A stretch of 64,000 bases of DNA from Dermacentor variabilis. Lineage: Eukaryota > Arthropoda > Arachnida > Ixodida > Ixodidae. The stretch covers positions 103,672,469 to 103,736,468 of the forward strand of contig NC_134574.1 in assembly GCF_050947875.1 (NCBI RefSeq), in the 5' to 3' direction. How positions within the stretch are numbered: the stretch's first letter is position 1; each line of letters begins with the position of its first letter. The translations under genes were made by a program, and so were the position numbers. Below, piece by piece: positions 1 to 11,863 of this stretch. The notes beneath the pieces are model-generated. The model was not told where the DNA came from and ran no database searches. It was given only the letters and a program-made list of their open reading frames with translations.

Positions 1-2160
1 GACCAAACGTCATTGTTTAGAATTTCGCACTGAAAGCTCTTAGGTGCTACACCAGTAACGTTGCAAATTTCAAACATATTTGGGCTGCTAACTGTTGGCG
101 TGGGAAATCTCGAAACTCTCAAAGTTGAATCTCTGGCTATTTTAGAATGCAATGTATACAATCCTTACTTTTTTGCCAATAAGCAATAATCAGACCTGTG
201 CAGACGATTGGATTAGCCACCATAACTAGACTGCTCAAATCCGTGACGTCACGGCAACCTAGTGCGGAATCTTAAAAGGGGGGCGTCGCTAGTTCCCTTA
301 CGTTTTTGTGTCTTTTTTGGCGTGTCAAGCGAGTGGTGCGGTCACACCGTCACTTCGTTTGCACACCGGTGCAAAGCTATCTCGCCTCTTTGGCTGTTTA
401 CGACACTGCATATGTCGAGTTTCGATAAATATTATTGTCGGATGACCACAGAGTACTTACTTTTACTCACGGGCATTGATTAGATAAGTGTACGTACGTG
501 GACTGCCCGCGCAGAGCACACGAATTTTTGACGTACGTTGCAGATGCGGTTCGATCGTTCTTATTTACGAGCCCGTGCGGTACCTTACGCCTGCACCACA
601 CAGAACGCACGTTTACAAATCGAAATCCCGCTCACCAAAAAAAAAAAAAAAAAAAAAAAAACTGCGTTTGATTGGTGGGTGAACTCTATAAGGAAGTGGT
701 AGTTTTACCCCCGCGAGTTTGTTTACATGAAAAAGTGGAGCATGTTTGTAAGCGAAACAAACAAGCACAGCCTCGACGAAACCGTAAGGAGTTAACGCAT
801 CAGCGCGGTGGGACAGTTATTCAGCTATGCAAGCATCGCTTTCTGTAATCGCCGGTATTCAAATGGCTTACCCAGCCGTAATTCCGCTCCGGTTGGCGCG
901 CAGTGGCGTAGAAAGTGGGGCGTACGCGCGCGGCAAAGCACGAGACGCGATCCAGCAGGTCTAGGCAGTCTAGGTACTGAGACTAGGGAAACTAGGGAAC
1001 TGGGAAAGGCGCGCAGGATCGATGGCTTGTTTCACCTTCCCCAGAGGCGAGACTTCTGAACATCGCTCCCGAGAGGTCCGTGGTCGTTGCGCATGCGTGA
1101 ACTGAGAGAAGATGAGAAAGGAAAACAACTCTTTTTCGCGGGATGTGGCGTCGCATTGTTGCTTGTTTTTACTTTTTGAAAGAGCTACTCTCGAACGTAG
1201 ATTAGCCATTGCTGTCGTGTCGGCTGCAAGACGTTCTGCGCGCGCTTTTGTGCGTGCCGAAAGGGCTCAAACGTGCGCGATGTTCGCGTGAGTGCAGTTT
1301 GACTTGCGCAGTCGTGAGCTTGGAATCCGCGACATTTGCTTCTTATGTGAATTAGCACCTTGCCGACAGGTAAACCGCCAATGTACTTAGGTGAATACGT
1401 TGTTTTTCGTGGTCCTGAAATAAATGGCACGTCGCTGCGATAGCAACTTCGAGTGCGGTAATTGCTGCGCATTGCGGGCGATTTAATTGCACAATACGTG
1501 CTGCATTATCGGTTAGATAGAGAAAACTTATCATGTGAGCCTTACTTCCGTCAGTAAGTTGGTTACATGTTTCGCTCTTATCCACTGCACATTTCTTGAT
1601 ATCCACTAACAATCTGCTCCAAATATCGACGAAGTGTGCATTCATCGTGCAGCTTATTGCTTTTTTCAGTGCGGCTTTTTTTTCCCCTGTTCTTACAACT
1701 GGCGATTGGCAGCAGGGTTACGGCCGTGAGTTTTCCTTTCGAGCAAACCTTTTCAAATTGAAATTTTCGCTCATGTTCGCGAGATAGCAAATCTAAGCGT
1801 TACACTTGCCGCTTTATTTTTCCATTCCAAGTGACCTAAATTTAAGCTGCCTCAGGCTGTATTAACGCACAGAGGCTTTTAGAAAAATAGTTGTCACCTG
1901 AAAAATCAATGCAGTGTGCCAGTTCCTTGGAATGGTGCTATTTGTGAAATTGATTATATTTTTCCTAGTCATGCTCAAATACTTACTGGTCAGATGCTTG
2001 AACTCCTGAAGAAATATTTGCAAAGTTGTCCTTCCAACTCGGCACTGTAACTGACGCTTGTCGGAATTATGAGTGTGGTATTTGGCCCTGCAGCACTGCC
2101 ATGAGTAATGCTCATACATGTCTTTCTTTTTCTTCTTTTTTTAAATATATGTTTATTTGC
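1..2160. other. No recognisable gene
   Basis: I see no gene, RNA or mobile element I can name in this stretch. Short open frames exist on both strands but none resembles a known protein, and none is repeated elsewhere in the window. The only obvious structure is a run of 25 A at 637-661, which could be the tail of an old retroposon on the + strand or simple slippage. Confidence 0.5.
637..661 (+). repeat. Poly(A) tract, 25 nt
   Basis: An uninterrupted run of A. No poly(A) signal or recognisable retroposon body lies directly upstream, so its origin is unknown. Confidence 0.9.
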
Positions 2161-2169
2161 ACACAATAT

Positions 2170-2583
2170 GAAAGCAGGCACAGCCAGAGCATAGGATCGA
2201 TCCTCGTACGAATCCGAGCGCTCGAAGCGGAAAATAGGGAACTTAGACGCGAGCTCGCAGAGCTTAAGGAATCCATAAACCGGCACGAGGTTAGCAACAG
2301 TAACCCAGGTCCGTTAGCCGGGCAGTCGAAACGCAAGGTTCTCAACCCGGAACCTTTTAGCGACACGGAGGAGGATGAAGAGGGCGACATAACCGAGGTC
2401 AATGAGACCCAGTCCGCCGCCTTGGCTTCCCCCGTCAAAAACGAGGGTAAATTGGAAAAGACCCTGAGTAGGATTATGCAAATGCTCTCCGCCATAGAGC
2501 TGAGAGTAACACTACTAGAAAGGTCTAGGGCTCAACCCAAAAGTAGACAAACAACACATACTGAACCGCTCCCAACCGGATAA
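2170..2583 (+). pseudogene. LINE-A ORF1 fragment (coiled-coil, gag-like)
   Basis: This is the 5' reading frame of the I-type LINE that continues in ORF2. The recognisable part begins near 2200 and runs open to the TAA at 2581-2583. It shows an acidic/basic heptad-like coiled coil (motif AENRELRRELAEL), a Glu/Asp-rich patch (SDTEEDEEGD) and a second coiled coil (LEKTLSRIMQMLSAIELRV). No CCHC zinc knuckles are visible. The open frame continues upstream into unrelated sequence, so the true start is probably lost. ORF2 starts 19 bp after the stop. Such proteins bind the element RNA; this copy belongs to a dead element. Confidence 0.6.
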
Positions 2584-2602
2584 AATTCTGACGGAGGCGC
2601 CA

Positions 2603-4271
2603 ATGGTTTCTAAAAATTTCAAAGTAAAGAAGATGGCGATCACAAATAACAATACCGTTAAAATTTGGCAGTAGAACTGCGCTAGCTTCCAGAGGCGCAA
2701 GGCTCCGTTAGGTCAGCTCGTCAGATCGGTGACAGACAAGCCACAAGTCATCTTACTGCAGGAGATGCTCGCGGAGAAGGAGATCACTCTATCGGGGTAT
2801 CGCGCAATAGCATACAAAGGCGAAACGGGGAGAGGAATCGCCGCCTTAGTTAAAGAGAGTGTCTCCTTTGTGAAGCACACCGTTCTAAAATATCGGAGCG
2901 GACTAGAAGCACAACTGATCGAGCTCGTGCCCAGTAGATCTTGCAACGCGAATGTCTTTATTCTTAACGTCTACAGTTCGCCTGCGGATAGGAACAGAGA
3001 CTTTAATGCACTATTCCATTCCGCAATCAGGGCAGCCAGAAACGCGCCCATCTTAATTGCGGGGGAGTTCAACGCTCCGAACACGGAATGGGGATACGGC
3101 TTTAACAGCAAGAAGGGCACAAACTTAGCCTGATGTGCAGCCAATTTTAACATCACGCTTGTTACGGATCGTAGGTTTCCCACTGGAAGGGGTAATTCGG
3201 TCAGTCGAGTCACAACGCCAGACCTCGCATTCTTCCGAAATATCGAGGGCACGTGGGATAATCTCCAGGAGGACTTGGGTAATGAACATTACGTTCTCGA
3301 AATCGCGGTGTAGGTCAAACACAAACCTCCGGTCAAATATGGATACGTCGATTGGGATCATTACCGGAAAATTCGAGCTGAAACGGCCCCCTCAAGCGAA
3401 TCCTTCAAAGAAATAATTACCAATCTTAAACAGGCCGTCGAAAACGCGACCAAGGAAATCAGCACACAACTTGAAGCCCCCAAAATGGACTCGCGGTTAG
3501 CGCATCTCCTGGAGGCTAAACACGCTCATGGAGAGAGGTGGAAAATGCAGAAATGAAATCGCCGACTACGAGCAAAGCTAACGTCACTAAACAAGGAAAT
3601 ATAGTGCTATTCCGAGCAACTGGCCCTGCAACAGTGGGACGAAACGTGCAACGAAACGGACGGTCGCATGAGAAGAGGTAGTAAGTGGAATCTGCTTAAA
3701 AGCCTCCCCAACGACAAACAGTCCAGGAATGCGTTAAATCTCGCCGTCGATAGGCTCATACATAAGCAGGTCACCTCGGGCCTCACAAACGAAATAATTG
3801 TCAACTACCTGGCGCGAATTTACCTACCCGTCAAGGATGGAGATTCGCAATGCATAAACGCGAGAGCGGGTTACACGGGGCTAGACAGGCCAGAATTAGA
3901 CGAACCTTTTACAATTTCAGGAATCAGACACGTACTTTTCAACTTAAATGGAAGATCCGCCCCGGGGCCAGGCGGAATCACCAACAAGCTCCTCCGGAAC
4001 CTGGATGACAAGGCCATCAAAATCCTAACGGCAGAGATAAACGAGGTGTGGAGCTCGGGGTAGGTCCCGTCAGGAATGGCGCACCGCCAAGGTGGTGCTC
4101 ATCCCCAAACTGGGGGAAACCTCAGCACATAAATAACCTGCGTCCCATCTCTCTAACATCGTGCATTTGCAAAGTGGCCGAACATGCAATACACAATCGA
4201 GTCGTCGAACACGTAGAAAACCACGAACTATTTAGGCATAATCTTGTATCTTGTATAATCTTGAAAGTATC

Positions 4272-4331
<60 letters not shown>

Positions 4332-6354
4332 ATCTAATAGGTTTTAGAAGGGGACTCTCCACGCAGGACGCAATGCTCCCCCTGAAAAGATACATATTCG
4401 ACAACGAGACGCGGGACGCATGAAGTGTCATTGCACTCGACCTCGCTAAGGCCATTGATGAGGTGGCTCATGAACACATCTTGAATGAAATTTCCTATCT
4501 CAACCTATAGGGCGGAAATCCTTCACTCTCTCGTTCCTATCGGAAAGGAAAGCTTTTCTTCGACTGGGCACGATCTCGGGCGGTCCTTACGAATTGGGCA
4601 ACTGCAGAACCCCTCAGGGCTCGGTCCTATCCCCGCTACTATTTAATATCGCCATGCATTAACTCTCCGAAAGGCTGGCCGCACTACCAAAAATAGGCCA
4701 CGCATTCTATGCAGACGATATTACAATCTGGTCCCCGGGGGGATCTCTGGCCGATCTGGAGCAATCTCTCCAGCCGGCCATAGATATAACGAAAGAATTT
4801 GTTACATGCACGGGTCTCAAGCTGTCACCGACCAAATCCGAACTCCCTCTATATACAGACAATCGAGGCAGGGCGTTAGGAACCTCGAGCCTCTGGAAAC
4901 GATGCCAGTCGAAATTAGAACACGAGAAGGGCACCCCATTCCGAGGGCGAACTGCATCAAAATTTTAGGACTTTTAATCAACTCCAAAGGGTGTAATGCA
5001 GAAGCTCTAAACAAGCTAGGCGCGCAGGCCAAAATATACTAAGACTCATCACCAGAATGGCAAGCAAAAGGAGGGGGGGGGGGACTCAAGGAGGACAATC
5101 TACTCAGGGTCTTCCAAGCTTTCTTCATCAGTCATATTACTTACACGACACCGTACCTCAAATGGAGCAAAATCGCAAAGAACAAACTCGACACGCTTAT
5201 CAGGTCTGGCGTCAAAATAATACTCAGTATTCCACAATCCGCTAGCACGGTAAAACTACTTGAACTCGGAATTCACAATACCACAAACGAAATAACTGAA
5301 GCACAGTTTATTGCACAGATCTCCAGGCTTTCGTCAACTAAGCCGGGAATTAAGATATATACTTGATCAAGCTGGTATATTCCCTATACAGGCACCGCTC
5401 GACAGACGCCCGCTGTCTAAATTAGCCCGGCAAGGTATAAAGGTTGAGCCCGTAACGATGAACATCCACCCAATATATAACGAGGGTCGCAGAAGAGCGT
5501 GGGCTAGAACCATCCTTCGACGAATCAATCCTTACGGGGCAGATGCATTCTTCGTTGGCGCCGCCAAATATGGCAGCGAAGACAGGTTTGCAATCTCGGT
5601 CGTTGACGCGCGCGGAACACTTATCAGCGCCGCGTCAATCTACACTAAATACGCGAACGAGGCGGAGGAAACCGTGATAGCCTTGGCTCTTCAAGCCGCA
5701 AAAGGCCCGGCGACCATTTTCTCCGACTCGCTCACGACGGTCAGGGCTTTCTCGTTGGCTTTAGTTTCTAAACGCGCAGCCGGCATCTTCAACAGATCCT
5801 TTCGTATTACTGCTGGAGAAGAAACTGGAGGTCATACCATAGCGTGGTTCCCGGTCTACATGAACGATGTAACTAACCAAACGGGTTGCAACCCTAACGA
5901 GCGGGCCAACTGCCTGGCGCGTGAATTCACAAACCGCGCCCGAGCTAACGGTCCGGCTGTCCCACAGGATTGCCCCTTCAAAGATCATCTTGCCACCTTT
6001 CGTGAAATTACGTCGCATTGCAGACACAGTCGGAGTAAATTCCCTTTCCCCTACCCGAAACTGAATAGGGCTCAGGCTGTTACTTTCAGGCTTTTACAGA
6101 CGAAATCCTACCTCAGCCCCAGAGGGCTTAGTTGGATAGACCACAACTTCCCGGTGTCGTGCTCCAAATGCGGTCACGCATGCTGCTCCTTCGACCACAT
6201 GCTCGCGGGCTCCAACTTTCATAACAAGTCCAAGTGGGACGCCTTGCTGAAGAGCTCCGATTTCACGAACCAACTACAGGCCGTCCAGAGGGCCCGCGAT
6301 GTCGCGGAGAGTCACCACCTCCCTGTCCCGTCGTGGACGGAGCCACCAACGTGA
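2603..6354 (+). pseudogene. LINE-A ORF2: APE endonuclease, reverse transcriptase, RNase H (I-type), decayed
   Basis: ORF2 starts at ATG 2603. Domains in order: APE-type endonuclease (about 2660-3310; motifs VILLQE and GEFNAPNTEWG), linker, reverse transcriptase (about 3880-4850; RSAPGPGGI, LRPISLTSC, CRTPQGSVLSPLLFNIA, FYADDI), RNase H (about 5540-5900), and a Cys/His tail (about 6155-6210, CSKCGHACCSFDHM). Clear lesions: TAG at 2672 in the expected WQWNC motif (TGG to TAG), TGA at 3131, a TAG near 3311, further stops near 3554 and after 4400, frameshifts in the palm, and a nested repeat at about 4240-4336. The first RNase H Asp (FVDAAKYG expected) is Gly in FFVGAAKYG, while EETVIALAL and FSDSLT are kept. 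Clade assignment to the I group rests on the RNase H plus tail organisation. Confidence 0.8.
4240..4336 (+). mobile_element. Nested retroposon tail ending in (AAAT)15 inside LINE-A RT
   Basis: Between the RT codons for HELFRHNL and those for LIGFRRGLSTQ lies about 95 bp that does not belong to the RT: a short AT-rich body and then a perfect (AAAT)n run at 4272-4333. The short sequence ATCT occurs on both sides of the insert (near 4238 and 4333) and may be a target-site duplication. The best reading is a severely 5'-truncated non-LTR retroposon inserted into the older LINE. Confidence 0.55.
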
Positions 6355-6381
6355 TTGGGGAGCCTTCGGTTCCCCCCAATC
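6353..6381 (+). other. 3' UTR hairpin of LINE-A
   Basis: Directly after the ORF2 stop, GATTGGGG (6353-6360) and CCCCAATC (6374-6381) form an 8-bp stem. AGCC/GGTT can extend it inward with one G-U pair around a TTC loop. A strong hairpin at this place is consistent with a 3' recognition structure for the element's own reverse transcriptase, which is inference. Confidence 0.5.
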
Positions 6382-7013
6382 AAGTTCCTCAGGACACTCT
6401 AATAATGTTCTTGTCACTGTCACTGCCGACTTCTTGTGCAAGCGTAATTTGTTTCGTTATCTCCGTCTTTTCGACACAAATTCTGCATCTTCCCTGTGTC
6501 CATTAAGCAAGCATGGTTAACAAATATACCTCCTACAGAACGTCTAAACTGAACACGATACTCTGGCGTTTCGATATGCGATCGCTTTGATCCGGCATTC
6601 ATTTAAGAAAGTGAGGGGACGCGTGGTGCTCCGCAAAGCCTTTATTGCATCTAACAAAAAAAGAAACACTAACGCCACCGCAAAATTAAACAATCAAAAT
6701 CACTACACCAATCAGAAGCGCTTGCGCGCTCTTTGTCACGTCGGCCCGTGGTTCGCGAATTCGTCACCTGCACGGCGCGCACCTGCCTCTGCCACTGCCA
6801 GCAACCGCCCCACCGAGTATCTGCGTCCATCAGTGTTGAGGCTTTGAACTGAAACGCGCAGGCTCCGGAGGGTGCCTGTCGGTGATGTGCTTCGCCCAGA
6901 GACTGGCGGTTGGAGGGCGAGTCAGTCGCGCGTCACAGGACGCACTCTCGTCCGGGGTCGCTCACGGTTTGAAAAACCAGCAGCTGGTCGGAGGCGTCAG
7001 AGCCGACACTCAA

Positions 7014-8150
7014 TTACTCCGGCAAAAGTGACCAGGAGCAGCGGGACCCGGCTAGCCAACCCAACCCGGTGGCGCCTAGCGGCTTCTGCGGAGTCTCGCC
7101 CACTTGAACACTCAGAGGCTGGTACTGAACGGTGCATTCGCCGAAGCCGCGCAGAATGACGAGGCTGCTTCCTGCGGAGGTCAAGGCAGCAGGCGGCGAT
7201 AGTCGCTGCCACTGTCGCTGGAAATGGCTGGTTACATGCAGCACGGCCGGTAATGAGCGCGCAAACGCGAGACGCACCCTTCCGACCGGCCGTGGACGCA
7301 GGAGGGCTGTCGACACGCTGGTGTAGACAGACGGCGTCGTCCTTCTGGTCGTGGCCAGAAGCAGACGACAACAGCCCTGGCGTCGTACCACCTCCAAGCG
7401 TTCCGGTACCTTCTGCAGTCTGGGAGGCCCACGGTGTTGGCTTCTTCCGTGACGCTTGATAACCTCGATCGGCAAGACAGTGACGCGTCCAGCAGATTCG
7501 GTGACTCGCCCGCAGCTGCACGCTTCCTCCGAGGGTGAGGCGGCGGCGTCCGATACCTCCGCTTTGGCATCAAATCTGAGCGTGTCGGAGGTTGAGTCGG
7601 TCGCTTGCTGAGGAGTCCCGTACGCGTGATATTTCGGAGGCGACTGTGCATTCACTTTGATTGAGAACCGCAACTGCGTCGGGACGGGTCTCTGAGGACA
7701 GCGTGGTAGCGCGACCCACGGTATCTCCATTTTCCTCGAAGCTCGGAGTAGAGTGCACGCTCGCGGCGAGCTGTTGCCGTGGAGAACTGATTTGAACCAT
7801 GCAGGAAGCGACAGAGTCTCCATGCCAAGTCCAGCACCGTACGCTGGCCTCGTGGCACACATGGCAATTCCCAACCGTTGTCCAGGGTAACGCCGTCCGC
7901 AGCTGCAGAAGCCAGACGCCACCAGTTGCCGATTCCACGAGATACGGCGCTGTATCTTTAGCCGCGAGCCTTGATGAAAGCTGGAGCCTGGAGGCAATCG
8001 TCTGCGGTTCCCCGACTTCTTGGTGGATCGTTCGTGGACCTCTCTTTGGCTGCGTTTTCGTGCAAGTCGCGGGAAGTGATGAAGAACGGAACTTGCCTGT
8101 GGCAGCTGCCTCGCGTGCTTACTCAAGATGAGTTCGCGTAAAGATACCAT
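7014..8150 (-). CDS. G1: most divergent member of the ten-copy G family, 378-codon ORF
   Basis: No known domain recognised. The ORF runs from ATG 8150 to the stop at 7014 and encodes a basic Arg/Ser-rich protein without visible signal peptide or membrane segment. It shares collinear segments with G2/G6/G10: RLKIQRR near residue 62, CGRRYPGQR near 83, PAYG...WFKSVLHGN near 100-130, a PQRPVPTQLRFSIK segment, and QVGETPQK near the C-terminus. The Met used as start in the other copies is replaced here (TKKSG), so G1 would need its own upstream ATG. The family upstream block lies at 8269-8301 and the poly(A) signal (AATAAA on the minus strand) at 6641-6646. G1 lies outside the tandem units. Coding status is uncertain; it could also be a long noncoding or decayed copy. 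Confidence 0.4.
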   Translation of the reverse strand: MVSLRELILSKHARQLPQASSVLHHFPRLARKRSQREVHERSTKKSGNRRRLPPGSSFHQGSRLKIQRRISWNRQLVASGFCSCGRRYPGQRLGIAMCATRPAYGAGLGMETLSLPAWFKSVLHGNSSPRACTLLRASRKMEIPWVALPRCPQRPVPTQLRFSIKVNAQSPPKYHAYGTPQQATDSTSDTLRFDAKAEVSDAAASPSEEACSCGRVTESAGRVTVLPIEVIKRHGRSQHRGPPRLQKVPERLEVVRRQGCCRLLLATTRRTTPSVYTSVSTALLRPRPVGRVRLAFARSLPAVLHVTSHFQRQWQRLSPPAALTSAGSSLVILRGFGECTVQYQPLSVQVGETPQKPLGATGLGWLAGSRCSWSLLPE

Positions 8151-8439
8151 CCGCTGGCTGTGGTAGGCGCGCCTTTTACCGCGTCCTTTTGACTCGGAAG
8201 GCCTGGTTACGACGCAGCGCGCGCAGCAGGGGCTTGAAGTGCTGTGTGGCCTCGGACGCCTGCAGCAACGATGACAGCGAGGCGAAATGGAACGTCCCGT
8301 GGCTCGTTCTAGCGCGCCACCGGGAGAGAATGAGGTTGTTGCGGATGACGATGGTGCTACTTCGCCCCGGCAAAGAAATGAAAGAAAAGACTGATCTGCG
8401 CAGATTATTTAAAACTGGAAACCAGAACTACTTGTAGTG

Positions 8440-9245
8440 CTGTCAAGGAAGCAGATTGAGAGCTGGGAACCCTTAGAGTTCTTCTCATAAAAATATTTGC
8501 TTATGCGTGGTAGACAAAAAATGCAAACCTCAATAGGGTATTTTAATTGTTCGCAAAATACCTGAAAATGAGGCAAGCGGCTCCACTGCCATCTGTACCG
8601 CAAGGTCTTTCTCGTGTAGATGTAGTCTGCTTGACGGATTTAGTACATCTTTTACGTACGGGATGGCTCTATGGCCTATTACGAGGAATGGGAAGGGAGA
8701 AAAAGTTCGTCGGAATTGGAAGGCGCGATGCTAGGAGCAGTGTTTACAACAGGTGTAATGGCCTGGACATTCCCTGGCAAGAGAGAAAGAGAAAAGTTTA
8801 ATGGTAGGAAATGCAGAGAGGTCGGCCTGAGGTACCTTCCTCTAGCCAGCTTCTCCGCTCTTGGCAAAGGGGAAGAGGATAAGAAAGAGGCAAGAAAGAG
8901 GCCCATGATGGGTGACGATGACGAAAGGAGGAGGAGGTTGTAAAACATATAGCAAGCAATTTGGTCTACTCAACGCCTATACTCCAAGCCCACACTTTTT
9001 ACAGCGAAGCTGTTAAGGGCTAGTTTCCCCAGTATCGTGTCCCCATCCAGAAAAAAACTATCATCATCAGGATTGGTTCCAGCGTCGTCGTCCTCTTCCA
9101 CAGCTGGCTCGTTGGCACCCCTAGGCGCTACCGCGGGAACGCGCTCGTGCCACTGCTGCCGCTTTCGTCGTCGTCATTAATTGATTAATCAATTATTAAG
9201 AAACACAACGACGCAACCAATAATTGAGAAGTACATTAATGAACC
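8440..9245. other. Intergenic, no recognised feature
   Basis: It lies between the G1 upstream region and the start of the tandem array. A purine-rich stretch at 8690-8940 gives open frames on both strands, but their Glu/Lys/Arg- and Ser/Leu-rich translations look compositional. A short palindromic AT segment lies near 9179-9197 (ATTGATTAATCAAT). I cannot assign function. Confidence 0.4.
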
Positions 9246-9570
9246 GTCGGGATTTACCCAGTGATAAACACCAAGACCGCACGTTCTAGCTTCGCTGGTT
9301 ACCTATCTGTACGGAGTGCTTGGTCTGATAATTTTTTAAAAAGACAAAGCCTGGCTGACCGTAAAAGTAGTCTTAACGTCTGGCCAAGGGCCCTAAATAA
9401 CGTCCTTCGACAACGGTGGGCTGGCATGGCCCGTAAGGTAATTGCTCAACTTTCGTCACTCTTCCACGTACTGAAGGCAGTCGCACAGCACATTCACATT
9501 GCATTCACATTTCACATTCACATTCACATTGCACAGCTCACAGTTTATGAATTTTTTGGTGGCAGGCTTA
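9246..9570 (-). mobile_element. LINE C-terminal fragment (CELCN-type knuckle)
   Basis: Read on the minus strand this is the tail of a non-LTR retrotransposon ORF2. In the intact version (27212-27530) the motifs are CELCNANETIGHVLRGFPQY and LGPWSD followed by a Leu-rich end. Here the knuckle region is distorted by a hexamer expansion (CACATT)n at about 9486-9535 and by stops. The mariner inserted just beyond its left end at 9580. Confidence 0.6.
9486..9535. repeat. (CACATT)n-like hexanucleotide tract
   Basis: Imperfect tandem CACATT/GCATTC units found in unit 1 only; the matching place in units 2 and 3 has a single copy. It is a local slippage expansion within the LINE tail. Confidence 0.75.
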
Positions 9571-9579
9571 ATTTCATGG

Positions 9580-10869
9580 TACTCGGGGTAATCAAAAGGT
9601 TTTGCAACTCGCATATCAGGAAAACTACCAGACCTTGGAAAAAGTATTTCTTTTCAACATAATCTCTCCTCACACTAGTACACTTCTCCCATTTTCCTGG
9701 AAAGCTTTTGATACCTTGCAAAAAAAAAAAAAACTTTCTTCCTGGTTGTCAAGCCACTCCTCTGCGGCAGTTTGAAGTGAGTTCAAGTCATCAAACCTCG
9801 TTCCCTTGAGGTGCTTCTTCAAATTCGGAAATAAATAAAAGTCATTCGGGGCCAGGTCGGGACTGTAGGGTGGGTGGTCCAGCTGTTCGAAACCACACTC
9901 TCGAATGGCAGCTTGGGCAACACGAGACATGTAAATCGGGGCGTTGTCTAGCAGGAGCAGGACAGCTCTTGGCACTAATGCTCGGCGTGTTTTTCACGAT
10001 GGCTTTTCGCAGTTTTCGAACAACGTTGGCGTAGTATTCGCCTGTACCTGTCCTACTGTTTTCAAAATACTCAATGAGCAGGATCCCCTTTGCGTCCCCC
10101 CCCCCCAAAAGAAAGTATCGCCATGACTTTCCTCCCTGAGCATGGGATCTTGAATTTTTTCGGGGGAGGGGATCCCGAATGCTTCCACTGTATAAGCTGC
10201 TGGTTTGTTTCTGGTTGCCACTGATACAGCCACGTCTCATCCCCAGTCACAAGGCGGCAGAGAAAATTTTCTGGGTGGCTTGAATAGAGATGCAAAAGTT
10301 CCCTTGATGAATGCACGAGGTGGTGTCGATCTTGCGCTGAGAGGTTCCGTGGCACCTATCGTGCCAAGACCTTCGGCATACCCAAAACATCGTGGATCAT
10401 GGTGAAAGCACTCCCGTAAAAAATATTCAATTCTCCGGCAACTTCGGACACCTTGATCGGCGATTATTCATGATAAGGCTCTCTGCTGAGACTGAATGGT
10501 CCAAATCGGTTGAAGTGGTCGGCCGCCCTGACCTTGAGTCGTCTTCCACGTGCAAACGGCCACATTTAAACTCATTGAACCACCGAGTCACTGTAGCGTA
10601 TGAAGGACATTCACCGCCATACACATTCACCATCCTACTGTGGATTTCCCTGGCCGAACTTCCTTCTTCGCACAGAAATTCGATGACGCTCCGGTACTCG
10701 AGCTTGAAATCGTGGCAGGACGCCATGTTTGACTGACTGATGCAGACCAAGTAACGAACTGGAAGGCTTGATGTTCAGACCTTTGTAGGCTGCAGAGATG
10801 ACCTATACAAAAGGTAGAGGACATATTTGGTTATAGCCAAGTTGCAAAACTTTTGGATCTCCCCTCGTA
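9580..10869 (-). mobile_element. Mariner element, copy 1 (transposase broken, DD34D residues kept)
   Basis: A Tc1/mariner element bounded by TA at 9580-9581 and 10868-10869. Its imperfect terminal inverted repeats share the core AAAAGTTTTGCAACT. The transposase lies on the minus strand: N-terminal helix-turn-helix region from 10750 (CPSYATVTRWFNEF), then GDETWLYQ with the first catalytic Asp, LLLDNAP with the second, and YSPDLAPNDFYLF with the third, at the DD34D spacing. The reading frame is broken by at least two frameshifts (three frames are needed between 10750 and 9670) and a poly-Phe run from an A-tract near 9720. It is therefore inactive, although all three catalytic residues are still encoded. 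Confidence 0.85.
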
Positions 10870-11390
10870 GGAGGAGGAGGAGGAAGTAAACATTATTACT
10901 CTAGAAAGAGTAATTCAGCGGTCGCGCCGGATGTCTTGATCTTCTATTGGTTGATGACGATCTCCGGCCTGCATGGTAGGCAATTTCATGACCCTACCTC
11001 CCTGGCAAAAAAGTCAGGATAGACTCCAGGGCGGCGCGACTATACTCTAGGTCGCCCGCCGGCCTTCGTAGCTCGGTATGTCCTTTGCTGACAGACTTCC
11101 TTCCTTCGTGCCGTTCCGTCGGCCGGACAATCCCAATTGAGGTGTTTGGCGGTGAGCCGTACGAATCATTCGCAGCCGAGGCAGTTCTGGCCTCAGTTGG
11201 GGCCGCCGTGTGCGTAAACGTCTTGTTGGCTTGCCTCGGCTCGATGTCTTGCGTAAGTCCGACACTTGTTTAGCACGTCTGGCGTGTGGGCAAAGCCACA
11301 CTGCAGTCGAAAAACAAACAAACTTGTCCGACGCGGTGGAAACCTGGAGGCAGTGCGAGGCAGTTTGGTAGTACAACGAAGTCTGCTTAA
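10870..11390 (-). mobile_element. LINE tail with 3' end (C-terminal knuckle, 3' UTR, TCC-repeat tail)
   Basis: The minus strand encodes the C-terminal part of another non-LTR retrotransposon. In the better-preserved copies it reads CPDCERSVRPTAKHLISKCP followed by an alpha-helical end (ATLDSILAFC). Unlike units 2 and 3, this copy still has its 3' UTR: sequence with GAGTAATAATGTTTACTTCC and a (TCC)n tail lies at about 10870-10977. The mariner inserted exactly at that tail. Confidence 0.55.
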
Positions 11391-11863
11391 AGAGACTGCG
11401 GGTCAGGACTTCGCCTGAACCTTAGGTCCGCCATACTGGAAGGACACGTGTAACGTGCGAAGTGTTCTGCTACTGGCGTCGGCAACAGATTCGTGTCGTC
11501 TGCTTGGGGCATGCCGCTGGACAAAGATTGCCCGTGAGAAGGTACCAAGGCCTGTTAGAAATATACCTGCGTGACTACTTTGAGAAGAAAAAGAAGAGGC
11601 AGAGCTTTTGTGTATACGCGCCATCAAAAAAAGAAAACTAAACGAATTATGCAGTAATAGAAAAACAACTGCTGCGCGATTGCCTGGGACTTCGCAAGTT
11701 TGCGGTAAATAGTGTGCTATACCATAGAAGATAGATTCTGTACACTCACTATACAAACATTTAAAATATGGTAGGAATATCCTCAGGGAAGATTGAAATA
11801 TGTGTTTATTATGATAGAATGACATTCTTGATCTAAAATGGTCAAGACTGCACATTTCACAAC
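11391..11863. other. Intergenic, no recognised feature
   Basis: Unit-repeated sequence (also at about 29.2-29.7 and 55.1-55.6 kb). A 150-codon open frame on the minus strand here is not maintained in the other two copies, which argues against a gene. Confidence 0.5.

Noticed and set aside
2287..2320. Second 2A peptide in LINE-A ORF1 (EVSNSNPGP)
   Set aside because: Has NPGP but lacks the D-x-E-x part that precedes it in real 2A sequences.
8679..8948. Opposed 90-codon frames in a purine-rich stretch
   Set aside because: Low-complexity composition on both strands; no supporting signal.
11403..11855. 150-codon minus-strand frame with hydrophobic N-terminus
   Set aside because: Not kept in the two other copies of the same sequence (29.4 and 55.3 kb), no recognisable similarity.
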